Below are positions 8,672 to 17,077 of a DNA stretch of 64,000 nt, one piece after another. Origin of the DNA: FEN-1219 sp963728995 (GTDB lineage: Bacteria; Pseudomonadota; Gammaproteobacteria; Steroidobacterales; Rariloculaceae); assembly GCA_963728995.1 (NCBI GenBank), contig CAVSMD010000004.1, positions 620,001 to 684,000 of the forward strand, given 5' to 3'. A model generated the notes under the pieces. The model was not told the origin of the DNA, made no database searches, and saw nothing but the letters and a program-made list of their open reading frames with translations. Position numbers and translations under genes: made by a program. How positions within the stretch are numbered: the stretch's first letter is position 1; each line of letters opens with the position of its first letter.

Positions 8672-9424
8672 ATGTGTCTTCTCGTCGTCGCGTACGGCGC
8701 TACGGCGCGCTATTCGCTCGTGGTCGCGGCGAACCGCGACGAGCTGCATGCACGTCCCACGCGCACCGCCGGCTGGTGGCCCGAGTATCCCGACCTCCTC
8801 GGCGGGCGCGATCTGCTCGCCGGCGGCACGTGGCTCGCCGTCGACCGGCGTGGCCGCATTGCGGGCGTCACGAACGTGCGTGACGGCACACCGCGCGACG
8901 CACCGCGCTCGCGCGGTGCGCTGGTCGCGGATTTCCTTTGCGGCGAAGCGTCGGCCGGGGACTTCGCGGCGCGTGCCACCGCCAGCGGCGCGGAGTACGC
9001 GGCGTTCAACCTCCTGCTATTCGACGGGGACGAGCTGCACTACGCGAGCAACCGCGCGCCGCCGGCGCAGCTCGCGCCCGGCATCCACGCGCTCAGCAAC
9101 GCGGCCTTCGGCATCGACTGGCCAAAGACACGCAGCGCCCGCGGCGGCGTAGCGCAGGTGCTAGATCGGCTCGATCCGCTCGAGGGCCTGCTCGAGCTGT
9201 TGGCCGAGCGCAGCACGGCTGACTCGGCCGAAGAGCGTTACCGCAGCGCCCACTTCGTTGCCGGTCCGGTTTACGGCACGCGTTGCTCCACGGTGATCTT
9301 GCTCGGCACCAACGGCTCGGCGACGTTCGTCGAGCGCTCGTTCGACGCAAGCGGCACGCTCGCGACCGTGGTCCGGGAAACCTTCGCCCGCGCGCCCCGC
9401 GGCTCACGCAACGCGCCGCGCTAG
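8672..9424 (+). CDS. NRDE/TANGO2 family protein
   Basis: Complete 250-residue protein beginning MCLLVVAYG and containing the family name motif VVAANRDELHARPT, then LLGGRDLLAGGTWLAVDRRGR and GVTNVRDG. Family members have an N-terminal nucleophile-like fold with Cys2; the human homologue TANGO2 is linked to lipid or heme handling, but the biochemical role in bacteria is not settled. It begins 15 bp after the FlhC-like stop and could be co-transcribed. Its 3' end overlaps the convergent esterase gene by 21 bases. Confidence 0.9.
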   Translation: MCLLVVAYGATARYSLVVAANRDELHARPTRTAGWWPEYPDLLGGRDLLAGGTWLAVDRRGRIAGVTNVRDGTPRDAPRSRGALVADFLCGEASAGDFAARATASGAEYAAFNLLLFDGDELHYASNRAPPAQLAPGIHALSNAAFGIDWPKTRSARGGVAQVLDRLDPLEGLLELLAERSTADSAEERYRSAHFVAGPVYGTRCSTVILLGTNGSATFVERSFDASGTLATVVRETFARAPRGSRNAPR

Positions 9425-10076
9425 CCAGGCCGCAATCGCGGCGATCTCCTCGGCGCAAACGCTGTGCGGCATCGGATAGACGTGCCAGTCGACGCCATAG
9501 CCCGCCGCCAGGAGCTGCTGTCGGGACGCTTGGGCCAGCGCGAGCGGTAGCAACGGATCGGCCGAGCCGTGCGCCATGAAGATCGGCAGACGGGTGTTGG
9601 CCGCGCTACGTTCCGCGGCCAGCGTCGCGGCGAGCGGCAGATAGGTCGATAGCGCGAGCACGCCGGCGAGGGGCCGGGGCTCGCGCAAAGCCGTATGCAA
9701 TGCGATCGCCCCACCCTGCGAGAAGCCCGCGAGGACCACCTGCGCCGCGCGATAGACCGCGCTCGATTTCGCGATCGATGAGCCGCGTGACGGCCGCCGC
9801 GCTGGCGTGGATGCCCTCGGCGTCCTCCGGAGCATGGCCGCCGAAGCCGAGAATGTCGTACCAGGCACGCATCTCGAGCCCGCCGTTCACGGTCACGGGG
9901 CGAACCGGCGCATGCGGGAACACGAACCGGACCGGGATCTTTAGATCGAGCTCGGGCACGATCGGCTCGAAGTCGTGACCGTCGGCGCCGAGCCCGTGCA
10001 GCCAGATCACGGCCAACCGCGCAGGCGCTCGCGGCGCAATCTCCACGCTCGGCAGCAGTGCTGTGATCGGGCTCAT
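9404..10076 (-). CDS. Alpha/beta-hydrolase, carboxylesterase/acyl-protein thioesterase type, frame broken once
   Basis: N-terminal part VIWLHGLGADGHDFEPIVPEL, FPHAPVRPVTVNGG and MRAWYDILGF are clear phospholipase/carboxylesterase blocks. The nucleophile elbow GFSQGG, GSADPLLP (Asp) and MPHSVCAEE (His) complete the triad but lie in a second frame. The switch falls on the CGCG at about 9758-9762; the join can be read as one extra base (EIEAVYRAAQVVLAGFSQGG) or two missing ones. Corrected length is about 223 residues, normal for the family (Pseudomonas EstB, YpfH). The start codon at 10074-10076 faces argR across the dyad at 10103-10130. Natural substrate unknown. Confidence 0.85.
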
Positions 10077-10102
10077 GGTCGCCTTTTGCAGCTATTGCAT
10101 AT

Positions 10103-10130
10103 TTGCGCATATCCCATATTATATGCGCAA
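10103..10130. promoter_or_regulatory. Perfect 10-bp-arm dyad in the argR/esterase divergent region (probable ArgR operator)
   Basis: TTGCGCATAT (10103-10112), spacer CCCATATT, ATATGCGCAA (10121-10130), immediately followed by TTTTATTCA, which matches the ATTCA half of the ARG-box consensus. The AT-rich block lies 26 bp upstream of the argR start and 26 bp from the esterase start. ArgR commonly represses its own gene and arg operons through pairs of palindromic boxes near the promoter, so this is the likely control site for the whole arginine cluster. The assignment is positional; the arms are not a textbook ARG box. Confidence 0.5.
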
Positions 10131-10156
10131 TTTTATTCAGCCCTTGCTGCACGCCC

Positions 10157-10628
10157 ATGCCCACACCGGCTCTCGAACAGTCCGAGCGGCGCCGAGCCAT
10201 TGCCCGGCTGCTCGACGACCACTCGGTCCACCGCCAAGCGGAGCTCGTGACCATGCTGCGGGCCGAGGGCTATCCGGCCACGCAATCGAGTGTGAGCAGG
10301 GATTTGCGTGATCTAGGAGCGGTCAAGCAGAAGAACGGCTACAGCTTGCCCAAGCCGACCGAGGTTGGCAACGAAGAGTCGCTCCAGGTCGTTGCCGAGT
10401 TCGTCCGCGACATTCGCCCCGCCGGACCGAACCTGCTCGTGATCATGACCGTGGTGGGCGCGGCGCAGCGCGTCGCCGTCACCCTCGATCGAATCGGCTG
10501 GTCCGAGATCGTCGCAACGCTTGTCGGGCGACGACACGATCTTCGTGGCCACCGTGGGATCGAATCAGCAACGTCGGCTACGAAGCCGGTTACGACAACA
10601 TCTGAATCTGAAGAAGGCATCGACATGA
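10157..10628 (+). CDS. argR: Arginine repressor ArgR, frame broken once
   Basis: The N-terminal winged helix runs from MPTPALEQSERRRAIARLL through SSVSRDLRDLGAVKQKNGY, and the C-terminal arginine-binding/hexamerisation domain begins around DIRPAGPNLLVIMTVVGAAQ. At 10521-10522 the frame shifts: reading CTTG as CTG gives TLSGDDTIFVATVGSNQQRR, the conserved C-terminal motif, and a stop at 10626-10628 that overlaps the argG ATG by four bases. Corrected length is 156 residues. As given, the frame continues into argG and produces a false argR-argG fusion. I start at ATG 10157; the upstream codons in frame cover the AT-rich operator region. Confidence 0.9.
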
Positions 10629-11836
10629 CTGCTGCGGCTAAACCGATCGTGCTGGCGTTCTCCGGCGGCCTCGACACTTCGTTCTGCGTTCCCTGGCTGA
10701 AGGAAACCTATGGCCGACCGATCGTCACGGTGACCGTGAATTGCGGCGGTCTCGACGCGGCGGCCGCGCGGCAACTCGAGGAGCGCGCGCTGGCGCTCGG
10801 TGCCGTCGAGCATCACCTCATCGAGGCGCGGGCCGAGTTTTTCGAAAAGGTCATCAAGTTTCTGATCATGGGCAACATCCGCCGCGGCAACCTGTATCCG
10901 CTGTGCGTCGGCGCCGAGCGGGGGCTGCAGGCGAAATACTTGGCGGAGCTCGCGAAGCAGCTCGGCTCCGACACCGTGGCGCACGGCTGCACGGCGGCCG
11001 GCAACGACCAGGTCCGCTTCGAGATCGTGCTGAAGGCCGTGGCGCCCGGAGCTCACGATCCTCGCGCCCGTGCGCGATCACGCGTGGCAACGCCCTGCGC
11101 AGGTGAAATTCCTCGAGGAGCGCAAGATGCCCGTGCCAACGCGCGGCAGCGCCTACTCGACGAACCGCGGCCTCTGGGGCGTCACGATCGGCGGCACGCG
11201 AAACGCTCGACTCGAAGGGCAGCATCCCGGAGTCGGCATGGGTGCTTTCGGCGGGCGCGCTCGATCAGCCGCAGCCCTTCTCGCGAGATCGAGATCGAGT
11301 TCGAGCGGGGCGTCCCCGTGGGCCTCGACGGCGCACGGCTCGACCCGGTGACGCTCATCGAGAAGCTCGAGGCCGGCGCCGCGCGCTACGGCATCGGGCG
11401 CGGCATCCATCTGGGCGATACGATCATCGGCACGAAGGGCCGCGTGGCGTTCGAGGCGCCGGCCGCGGAAATCCTGATCAACGCGCATCGCGAGCTCGAG
11501 AAGCTCACGCTGACGCTCACGCAGACGCAGGTCAAAGAGCCGGTGTGCCAGATCTACGGCCAGCTGATTCACGAGGGCAAGCAGCTCGACCCGGCCTGTC
11601 GCGATATCGAGGCGCTGTTCGTATCTTCACAGGCACGCGTCACCGGCATGGTGCGTGTGCAACTGCGGCCCGGCAGCATGTTCGTCCTCGGCGTGACGTC
11701 ACCGCACTCGCTGATGGCCGCGAGCCGCGGCAAGTACGGCGAAGCGGCCGGCGAGTGGACGGCCGCCGACGCGCTCGGGTTCTCGAAGATCATGGCATTG
11801 CCCGGGATGTTCCACACCCGGGCCGGGAGGCAGTGA
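10625..11836 (+). CDS. argG: Argininosuccinate synthase, frame broken three times
   Basis: Converts citrulline and aspartate to argininosuccinate with ATP. The PP-loop motif AFSGGLDTSFCVPWL is at the N-terminus and GCTAAGNDQVRFEIVLKAV follows. The sequence resembles the Xanthomonas/Bacteroidetes branch rather than the E. coli form. Frame breaks: an extra C in CCC at 11045-11047 (restoring APELTILAPVRDHAWQRP), one at CGCG 11197-11200 (restoring ETLDSKGSIPESAWVLSAG), and one at CGCG 11282-11285 (restoring EIEIEFERGVPVGLDG). All three have the same sign, so the original frame resumes at the end and only about 80 codons are scrambled. Corrected length is about 402 residues. Confidence 0.9.
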   Translation: MTAAAKPIVLAFSGGLDTSFCVPWLKETYGRPIVTVTVNCGGLDAAAARQLEERALALGAVEHHLIEARAEFFEKVIKFLIMGNIRRGNLYPLCVGAERGLQAKYLAELAKQLGSDTVAHGCTAAGNDQVRFEIVLKAVAPGAHDPRARARSRVATPCAGEIPRGAQDARANARQRLLDEPRPLGRHDRRHAKRSTRRAASRSRHGCFRRARSISRSPSREIEIEFERGVPVGLDGARLDPVTLIEKLEAGAARYGIGRGIHLGDTIIGTKGRVAFEAPAAEILINAHRELEKLTLTLTQTQVKEPVCQIYGQLIHEGKQLDPACRDIEALFVSSQARVTGMVRVQLRPGSMFVLGVTSPHSLMAASRGKYGEAAGEWTAADALGFSKIMALPGMFHTRAGRQ

Positions 11837-11837
11837 G

Positions 11838-12912
11838 GTGCGCTCGGTAGTCGTCGACAAGATTGCCTCGGTCGCGCTGCAGGCCGACCTCGGCCAGGAA
11901 ATTCGCGTGGCGGACGAGATCCCCTGCGAGGAAGGGGTGCTGATCGCGGCCGAAGTGCTGAACAACAAATCGCGCTACAACACGATCGAGCTCACGAGCG
12001 GCCGCATGGCCGAGGTCAAGAAGGGCGACGTGATCGTCGGCGCGCTCGGCCACCGGAAGGCGTTGTTCGGCTATTCGGGCCACCTGCCGGCCGAGCTCAA
12101 ACCCGGCGACATCGTTCAGCTGCTGAACTTGGGCGGCGTGGTGGGCATCTGCGATTCGATCAACCCGTCGCACGGCGATCCGTTCGACTGCCGCGTGCTG
12201 GGCGTCGTGCTCGACTTCCCGTACCTTGGACAGCGCGTCGGTGTGCCGGCCCGGGTATCCGCCGAGCCGCTGAAGGCCGATGTGCCGTTGACGCTGCAGG
12301 GCGTACCCGTCGTCGCGATCGCCGGCACCTGCATGAACTCCGGCAAGACGGCGGCGGCCTGCGCGATCGTGAGCCGGTTCCGTCACAACGGCGTCGTCGT
12401 CGACGCCTTCAAGTCGACGGGCGTCGCGCTGCGCCGCGACATTCTCGCGATGGAGGACTCCGGCGCGCGTCACGTCGCCATGTTCTCGGACTTCGGGATC
12501 GTCGCCACCACGTCGAAGAATGCGCCGGCGCTGACTCGCAGCTTGTTGAACGAGCTCGGCGAGCAGAAGCCGGACGCGATCGTGTTCGAGCTGGGCGACG
12601 GCCTGCTCGGCGCCTATGGCGTCGAGGCGATTCTGCGCGACAAGGCCATCTGCGAGGTCCTCACTGCGGTGGTGCTCTGCGCGAACGATCCGGTCGGCGC
12701 CTGGGGCGGCGCGAAGCTGTTACGCGAGGAGTTCGGCATCGAGCCGACCGTGATCTCGCGGTCCCGCCACGGACAATCAGGTGGGCATCGACATCATCAG
12801 GGACCGCGCCAACGTGGCGGCCCTGAACGCGATGACACATGCCGCCGAGCTCGGCGACTTGTTGCAGGCGAGCATCGGGCTCGGTCACCGGACGGCGAAG
12901 GTGAGCGCATGA
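11838..12912 (+). CDS. Unrecognised P-loop protein embedded in the arginine operon, frame broken once
   Basis: GTG start one base after the argG stop. I do not recognise the family. A beta-rich N-terminal part (residues about 1-150; KKGDVIVGALGHRKALFG, KPGDIVQLLNLGGVVGICDS) precedes a P-loop GTCMNSGKT at 163-171, then VDAFKSTGVALRRD, HVAMFSDFG, DAIVFELGDGLLGAYG and a C-terminal GPATDNQVGIDIIRDRA. The last part is out of frame as given; the break is at CGCG 12758-12761. Corrected length is about 357 residues, ending TGA 12910-12912 and overlapping the argC ATG by four bases, so it is translationally coupled on both sides. The P-loop recalls DUF1611/dethiobiotin-synthetase types. It may act in arginine synthesis, but no function is shown. 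Confidence 0.8.
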
Positions 12913-13970
12913 GCGCCACGGCCATCCCGACGATCGTGCTCGGAGGCTCGGGCTACGTGGCCGGCGAGTTTCTGCGTCTGGTCCACGCGCACCCGAACTT
13001 GCAGCTCGGCGGCGTCGTCTCGTCGAGCCAAGCCGGCGAACCGATTGCGAAGGCGTTCAACCATCTGGCGCCAGCCTATCCGAACGAGACGTTCGTATCG
13101 CTCGACGCTGCGATCGAGAAGCTCGCCACGGCACCGAAATGGCTCGTGCTCTCCGGCGCCCCGCACGGAGCATCGGCCGGGCTCATCGACAAGCTGCTGC
13201 GCGCCGGCGCAGGCGCTGGCGTGGAGGTCGTCGTCGTCGACGCCTCGGCCGATTTCCGGTTCGCGAGCGCGGATGCCTATGCGGCCGTGTACGGCCACGC
13301 GCACGAGACGCCGGCGCTTCTCCCCGCCTTCACGTGCGCCGTGCCCGAGCATCTGCCGACGATCGAGACACCGCACGCGGCGCATCCGGGCTGCTTCGCG
13401 ACGACGATGCTGCTCGGCATCGTGCCGCTCGCCAAGCTCGGGATTGCCGACGAATTCTTCGTGAGCGCCGTCACTGGCAGCACCGGTGCCGGCCGCACGC
13501 CGCGCGACACCACGCATCATCCGCTGCGGCAGAGCAACCTGTTCGCCTACCAGGCGCTGAAGCACCGCCACGACCCCGAGGTGCGCGCCTTGATCAGGGC
13601 GGCCACCGGGCGCAGCGTCACATTGAACTTCGTGCCGCATTCGGGGCCGTTCGCGCGCGGTATCCACACGACGATCTTCGCGAAGCCGAAGGGGCGCCTT
13701 AGCCAGTCGCAGGTCAACGACGCATTGCGTGAGTACTACCGCGCGAGCCCTTTCGTCCGAGTCGACGCAGAGCCGCCGAAGATGAAAGACATCGTCGCGA
13801 CGAACTACGCGGTGCTGCATGCCGTCGCGGCCGACGACGCGATCGTCGTGTTCTCGGTGGCCGATAACCTGATCAAAGGCGCGGCCGGCGGCAGCATTCA
13901 GTGGGCGAACAGATTACTGGGATGGCCGGAGACGACCGGCCTGAACGCACCTGCAGCGGGGTGGCTGTGA
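12909..13970 (+). CDS. argC: N-acyl-gamma-glutamyl-phosphate reductase
   Basis: 353 residues; NADPH-dependent reduction of N-acylglutamyl phosphate to the semialdehyde. Nucleotide-binding motif VLGGSGYVAGEFLRL at the N-terminus, catalytic Cys in AAHPGCFATTMLLG, the SAVTGSTGAGRTPRDTTHHPLR block, NFVPHSGPFARGIHTTIF, and a C-terminal VFSVADNLIKGAAGGSIQWAN. This belongs to the Xanthomonas-like form of the enzyme. The ATG overlaps the preceding stop by four bases, and the stop overlaps the argD start by one (TGATG). Whether the acyl group is acetyl or succinyl cannot be told from this protein. Confidence 0.93.
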   Translation: MSATAIPTIVLGGSGYVAGEFLRLVHAHPNLQLGGVVSSSQAGEPIAKAFNHLAPAYPNETFVSLDAAIEKLATAPKWLVLSGAPHGASAGLIDKLLRAGAGAGVEVVVVDASADFRFASADAYAAVYGHAHETPALLPAFTCAVPEHLPTIETPHAAHPGCFATTMLLGIVPLAKLGIADEFFVSAVTGSTGAGRTPRDTTHHPLRQSNLFAYQALKHRHDPEVRALIRAATGRSVTLNFVPHSGPFARGIHTTIFAKPKGRLSQSQVNDALREYYRASPFVRVDAEPPKMKDIVATNYAVLHAVAADDAIVVFSVADNLIKGAAGGSIQWANRLLGWPETTGLNAPAAGWL

Positions 13971-15145
13971 TGAACGTAGCAACGCACGAGATCGCCGCTA
14001 TCGGCGCGCATCTGAACGAGGTCTATCCCATGCTGCCGTTCACGCCCGTGCGCGGCGCCGGCGTGTATCTCGAAAACGCGGCGGGACGGCGCGTGCTCGA
14101 CCTGTATGGCGGCCACGCGGTCGCCGCGCTCGGTTATGCGCACCGTGAGTTGAGCGAGACGATCGCGCGGCAGAGCCGGGAGCTGATCTTTCAGACGAAC
14201 GCGCTGCCGCTGAAGGTCCGCGACGAGGCCGCCGAGAAGCTCGCGGCGTTCGGGCCCGCGGATCTGACGCGCGTGTTCTTCGTCAACAGCGGCGCCGAGG
14301 CCAACGAGAACGCGCTCAGGCTCGCATTCAGGGTCACGGGGCGCACCAAGGTCGTCGCGATGGAGCACAGCTTCCACGGTCGCACAGCGGCGGCGAGCGC
14401 CGTGACATTCGGCGCGACGAAGTCGTGGTACGGCTTCCCGCGCACGCCGTTCGACGTGCAGTTCGTCGCACGCGACGACCGGACCGCGCTCGAGGCCGCT
14501 GTCGACTCGAGCACTGCGGCCGTGATCGTCGAGCCCGTGCAAGGCCTCGCCGGAGCGTTCGATTTCGCGCCGGAGTTCCTGCATGCGATCCGCGCGGCCT
14601 GCGACAAGCACGGCGCATTGCTGATCGTCGACGAGGTGCAGACCGGCATGGGCCGACTCGGCGCGCCATTCGGCGCCCAGCTCTACGACGTGCGGCCCGA
14701 TCTGCTCACGGTCGCGAAAGGTCTCGGCGGCGGCTTCCCCTGCGGCGCCGTGCTGATGCCGAGCGCGATCGGCTCCAGCCTCAAGGCCGGCGCGCTCGGC
14801 ACGACGTTCGGCGGCGGGCCGGTCGCATGCGCGGCCATGAAGACCGTCATCGAGGTGATTCAGCGCGACAACCTGCTCGCGAACGTTCGCGAGGTCAGCG
14901 CCGCGATTCGCGCCACGTGCTGCGTCGGACCGGTCGAGAGCATTCGGGGCCGTGGCTTCTTGCTCGGGCTGCGCACGCGGCCGAAGGCCGCGGCCGTCCG
15001 TGACGCGCTGCTCGCGCGCGACATCCTGACCGGCACCAGCGCCGATCCGCACGTGCTTCGGCTACTGCCGCCACTGATCCTGACGACCGAGCACGTTCAA
15101 CGTTTGGCCGCAGCCCTGAAGGAGCTGACCGATGCGCCGCTTTAA
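13970..15145 (+). CDS. argD: Acylornithine aminotransferase
   Basis: 391-residue class III PLP aminotransferase, starting at ATG 13970 inside the argC stop. Blocks: LDLYGGHAVAALGYAH, FFVNSGAEANENALRLA, VVAMEHSFHGRT, VIVEPVQGLAGA, LLIVDEVQTGMGRLG, and the PLP lysine in TVAKGLGGGFPCGAVL. It converts N-acylglutamate semialdehyde to N-acylornithine. Its end overlaps the next gene by 14 bases. Sequence alone does not separate acetyl- from succinylornithine activity, and many ArgD enzymes accept both. Confidence 0.92.
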   Translation: MNVATHEIAAIGAHLNEVYPMLPFTPVRGAGVYLENAAGRRVLDLYGGHAVAALGYAHRELSETIARQSRELIFQTNALPLKVRDEAAEKLAAFGPADLTRVFFVNSGAEANENALRLAFRVTGRTKVVAMEHSFHGRTAAASAVTFGATKSWYGFPRTPFDVQFVARDDRTALEAAVDSSTAAVIVEPVQGLAGAFDFAPEFLHAIRAACDKHGALLIVDEVQTGMGRLGAPFGAQLYDVRPDLLTVAKGLGGGFPCGAVLMPSAIGSSLKAGALGTTFGGGPVACAAMKTVIEVIQRDNLLANVREVSAAIRATCCVGPVESIRGRGFLLGLRTRPKAAAVRDALLARDILTGTSADPHVLRLLPPLILTTEHVQRLAAALKELTDAPL

Positions 15146-16136
15146 CGACCTGGCCGACTTCTCCCGCGAAGAGATCAGGGATCTGATCGCGCTCGCCGCG
15201 CGGCTCGATGCCAATCCCGAGCCGCGGGCGCTCGAGGGCAAGGTGCTGTCGCTGCTGTTCCTGAGCCCGTCGCTGCGGACGCTGTCGTCGTTCCAGGCGG
15301 CCATGATCCGCCTCGGCGGGGGCGCGTTCGTGATCTCGCCGGACATGTCGATCCACGGTCTCGAGTCGCGCTACGGCATCGTCATGGACGGTAAGGCCGC
15401 GGAGCACGTCCGCGAGGCGATCCCGGTCATCGCGTCGTATGGGGACGCCATGGGCGTGCGCGCGTTCGCCGATCGTCGCGACCTCGCCCACGACGTTGCC
15501 GACAGCGACTTCAAGGACTTGACGAGCCTCATCGACAAGCCCTGGATCAACATGGAATCCGCGATCGACCATCCCTGCCAGAGCCTCGCCGACTGGAAGA
15601 CGCTGGACGAGCTCGGCGTTCCGGCGAACGCCGGCAAGTTCGTGCTGTCGTGGGCCTATCATCCGAAGCCGCTGCCGCTCGCCGTGCCCGCGGCGACTCT
15701 GCATATGGCGGCGAAGCGCGGCATGGACGTGGTTCACCTGCGCCCGGCCGGCTTCGAGATGCCGCCGGCGATCATGGACAAGGCGCGCAAGGCCGCCGCC
15801 GAGTCGGGCGGCAGCGTCACGGAGACCGCCGATCGGCGCGCGGCGATGGAAGGCGCGCACGTGATCTACGCGAAGTCGTATTCCTCGACGCGCCACTACG
15901 GCGACAAGCTCGGCGATCAAGCGCTGCGCGAGGAGCTCGTCGGAAGCTGGTGCGTCGACGAGCCGTGGTTCGCGAACGCGCGGCCCGACTGCCGGTTCAT
16001 GCACTGCCTGCCCGTGCGCCGCGGCGTCGTGGTGGCGGATCGGGTTCTCGACGGCCCGCGCAGCGTCGTGATCCAGGAAGCACGGAACCGCATGGTCGTG
16101 CAGATGGCCGTGCTTTACCGGATGATGAAAGGCTGA
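15132..16136 (+). CDS. N-acylornithine carbamoyltransferase (ArgF' type; succinyl specificity suggested)
   Basis: 334 residues, related to Xanthomonas N-acetylornithine and Bacteroides N-succinylornithine carbamoyltransferases rather than ornithine carbamoyltransferase. Shared marks: GIVMDGKAAEHVREAIPV, INMESAIDHPCQSLAD, VLSWAYHPKPLPLAVP and FMHCLPVRRGVVV. The residue just before the EH of MDGKAAEH (Ala90) aligns with Glu92 of the Xanthomonas acetyl enzyme and Pro90 of the Bacteroides succinyl enzyme. Published mutants of Glu92 to Ala, Pro, Ser or Val switch the acetyl enzyme to succinylornithine. The carbamoyl-phosphate loop reads SLRTL (residues 47-51) where relatives have S-x-R-T-R. Overlaps argD by 14 bases; argB starts 5 bp after it. 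Confidence 0.88.
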   Translation: MRRFNDLADFSREEIRDLIALAARLDANPEPRALEGKVLSLLFLSPSLRTLSSFQAAMIRLGGGAFVISPDMSIHGLESRYGIVMDGKAAEHVREAIPVIASYGDAMGVRAFADRRDLAHDVADSDFKDLTSLIDKPWINMESAIDHPCQSLADWKTLDELGVPANAGKFVLSWAYHPKPLPLAVPAATLHMAAKRGMDVVHLRPAGFEMPPAIMDKARKAAAESGGSVTETADRRAAMEGAHVIYAKSYSSTRHYGDKLGDQALREELVGSWCVDEPWFANARPDCRFMHCLPVRRGVVVADRVLDGPRSVVIQEARNRMVVQMAVLYRMMKG

Positions 16137-16141
16137 CGAAC

Positions 16142-17072
16142 ATGACGGCGAGACTCACCACCAACGAACGGGCGATCGTGATCACGGCGCTGCGCCATGC
16201 GCTGCCGTATTTGCGCGTATTCAAGAACAAGGTCTTCGTGCTGAAGGCCGGTGGCGACGCGTTCGTCTCGAACGAGACCACGCGAGCGCTGATGGAGCAG
16301 ATCGGCATCCTGCACCAGGTCGGCATCCGCGTCGTGCTCGTCCACGGCGGCGGCCCGCAATCGACGGCGCTCGCCAAGCGCCTCGGGCTCACCACGCAAA
16401 TGGTCGAGGGGCGGCGCGTCACGGATGCGTCCACGCTCGAAGTCTCGACGATGGTCTTGAACGGCGAGATCAACACACGCATCGTCGCGGCGTGCCGTGC
16501 GCTCGGCATCCCGGCGATCGGTATCAGCGGTGTCGACGGCGGGCTCATCAAGGCGAGCAAGCGCCCGCCCGTGCAGGTCGGGGGTCAGACCGTCGACTAC
16601 GGCTTCGTCGGCGACATCTTCGGGATCGATCCCAGCATCATTCTGAAGCAGCTCGACAACGACCTCGTGCCCGTCGTGAGCCCGCTGTCGTCCGACGACA
16701 GCGGCACGCTGCTGAACATCAATGCCGACACCGTTGCCGCGATGATCGCCTGCGAGCTCAAGGCCGAGAAGTTCGTGATCGCCACGGGCGCGCCCGGCAT
16801 CCTCGAGTCGCGTCGAGGACCCGCGCTCCCTGATCTCCTACGTCGACCGCGCGGGACTCAGGCGGCTGCGCGAGGAGGGCAAGATCTCCGACGGCATGCT
16901 GCCGAAGGTCGCCGCGATCGAGCGTGCTTTGTCCGGCGGCGTACCGCGCGTGCACGTGATCTCGTACGCACAGCCCGACAGCTTGCTGCTCGAGATCTTC
17001 ACGAACGAGGGCACCGGCACGCTCGTCGTCAACGACACGAAGAACCTGCGTCCCGAAGAGCAGGCGAGCTAA
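16142..17072 (+). CDS. argB: N-acylglutamate kinase, frame broken once
   Basis: Phosphorylates N-acylglutamate. N-terminal helix LRHALPYLRVFKNKVFVLK followed by AGGDAF, then VVLVHGGGPQS, GISGVDGGLIKAS and LLNINADTVAAMIA; the extra N-terminal helix is the feature of arginine-inhibited hexameric kinases. The frame breaks at CGCG 16809-16812; beyond it the true frame gives EDPRSLISYVDRAGLRRL and KISDGMLPKVAAIERAL to the TAA at 17070-17072, about 309 residues. No fused acetyltransferase domain is present, unlike the bifunctional NAGS-kinase of Xanthomonas. Spaced 5 bp from both neighbours. Confidence 0.92.
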
Positions 17073-17077
17073 CGGCA

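Noticed and set aside
10103..11836. Apparent 577-residue ArgR-ArgG fusion protein
   Set aside because: It arises only because the argR break at 10521 throws the frame into that of argG; the corrected argR stops at 10628 with a normal four-base overlap.
11838..13970. Apparent 710-residue P-loop protein-ArgC fusion
   Set aside because: The stretch between 12760 and 12909 is low-complexity out-of-frame text; another frame there encodes the conserved C-terminus of the P-loop protein ending four bases into argC.
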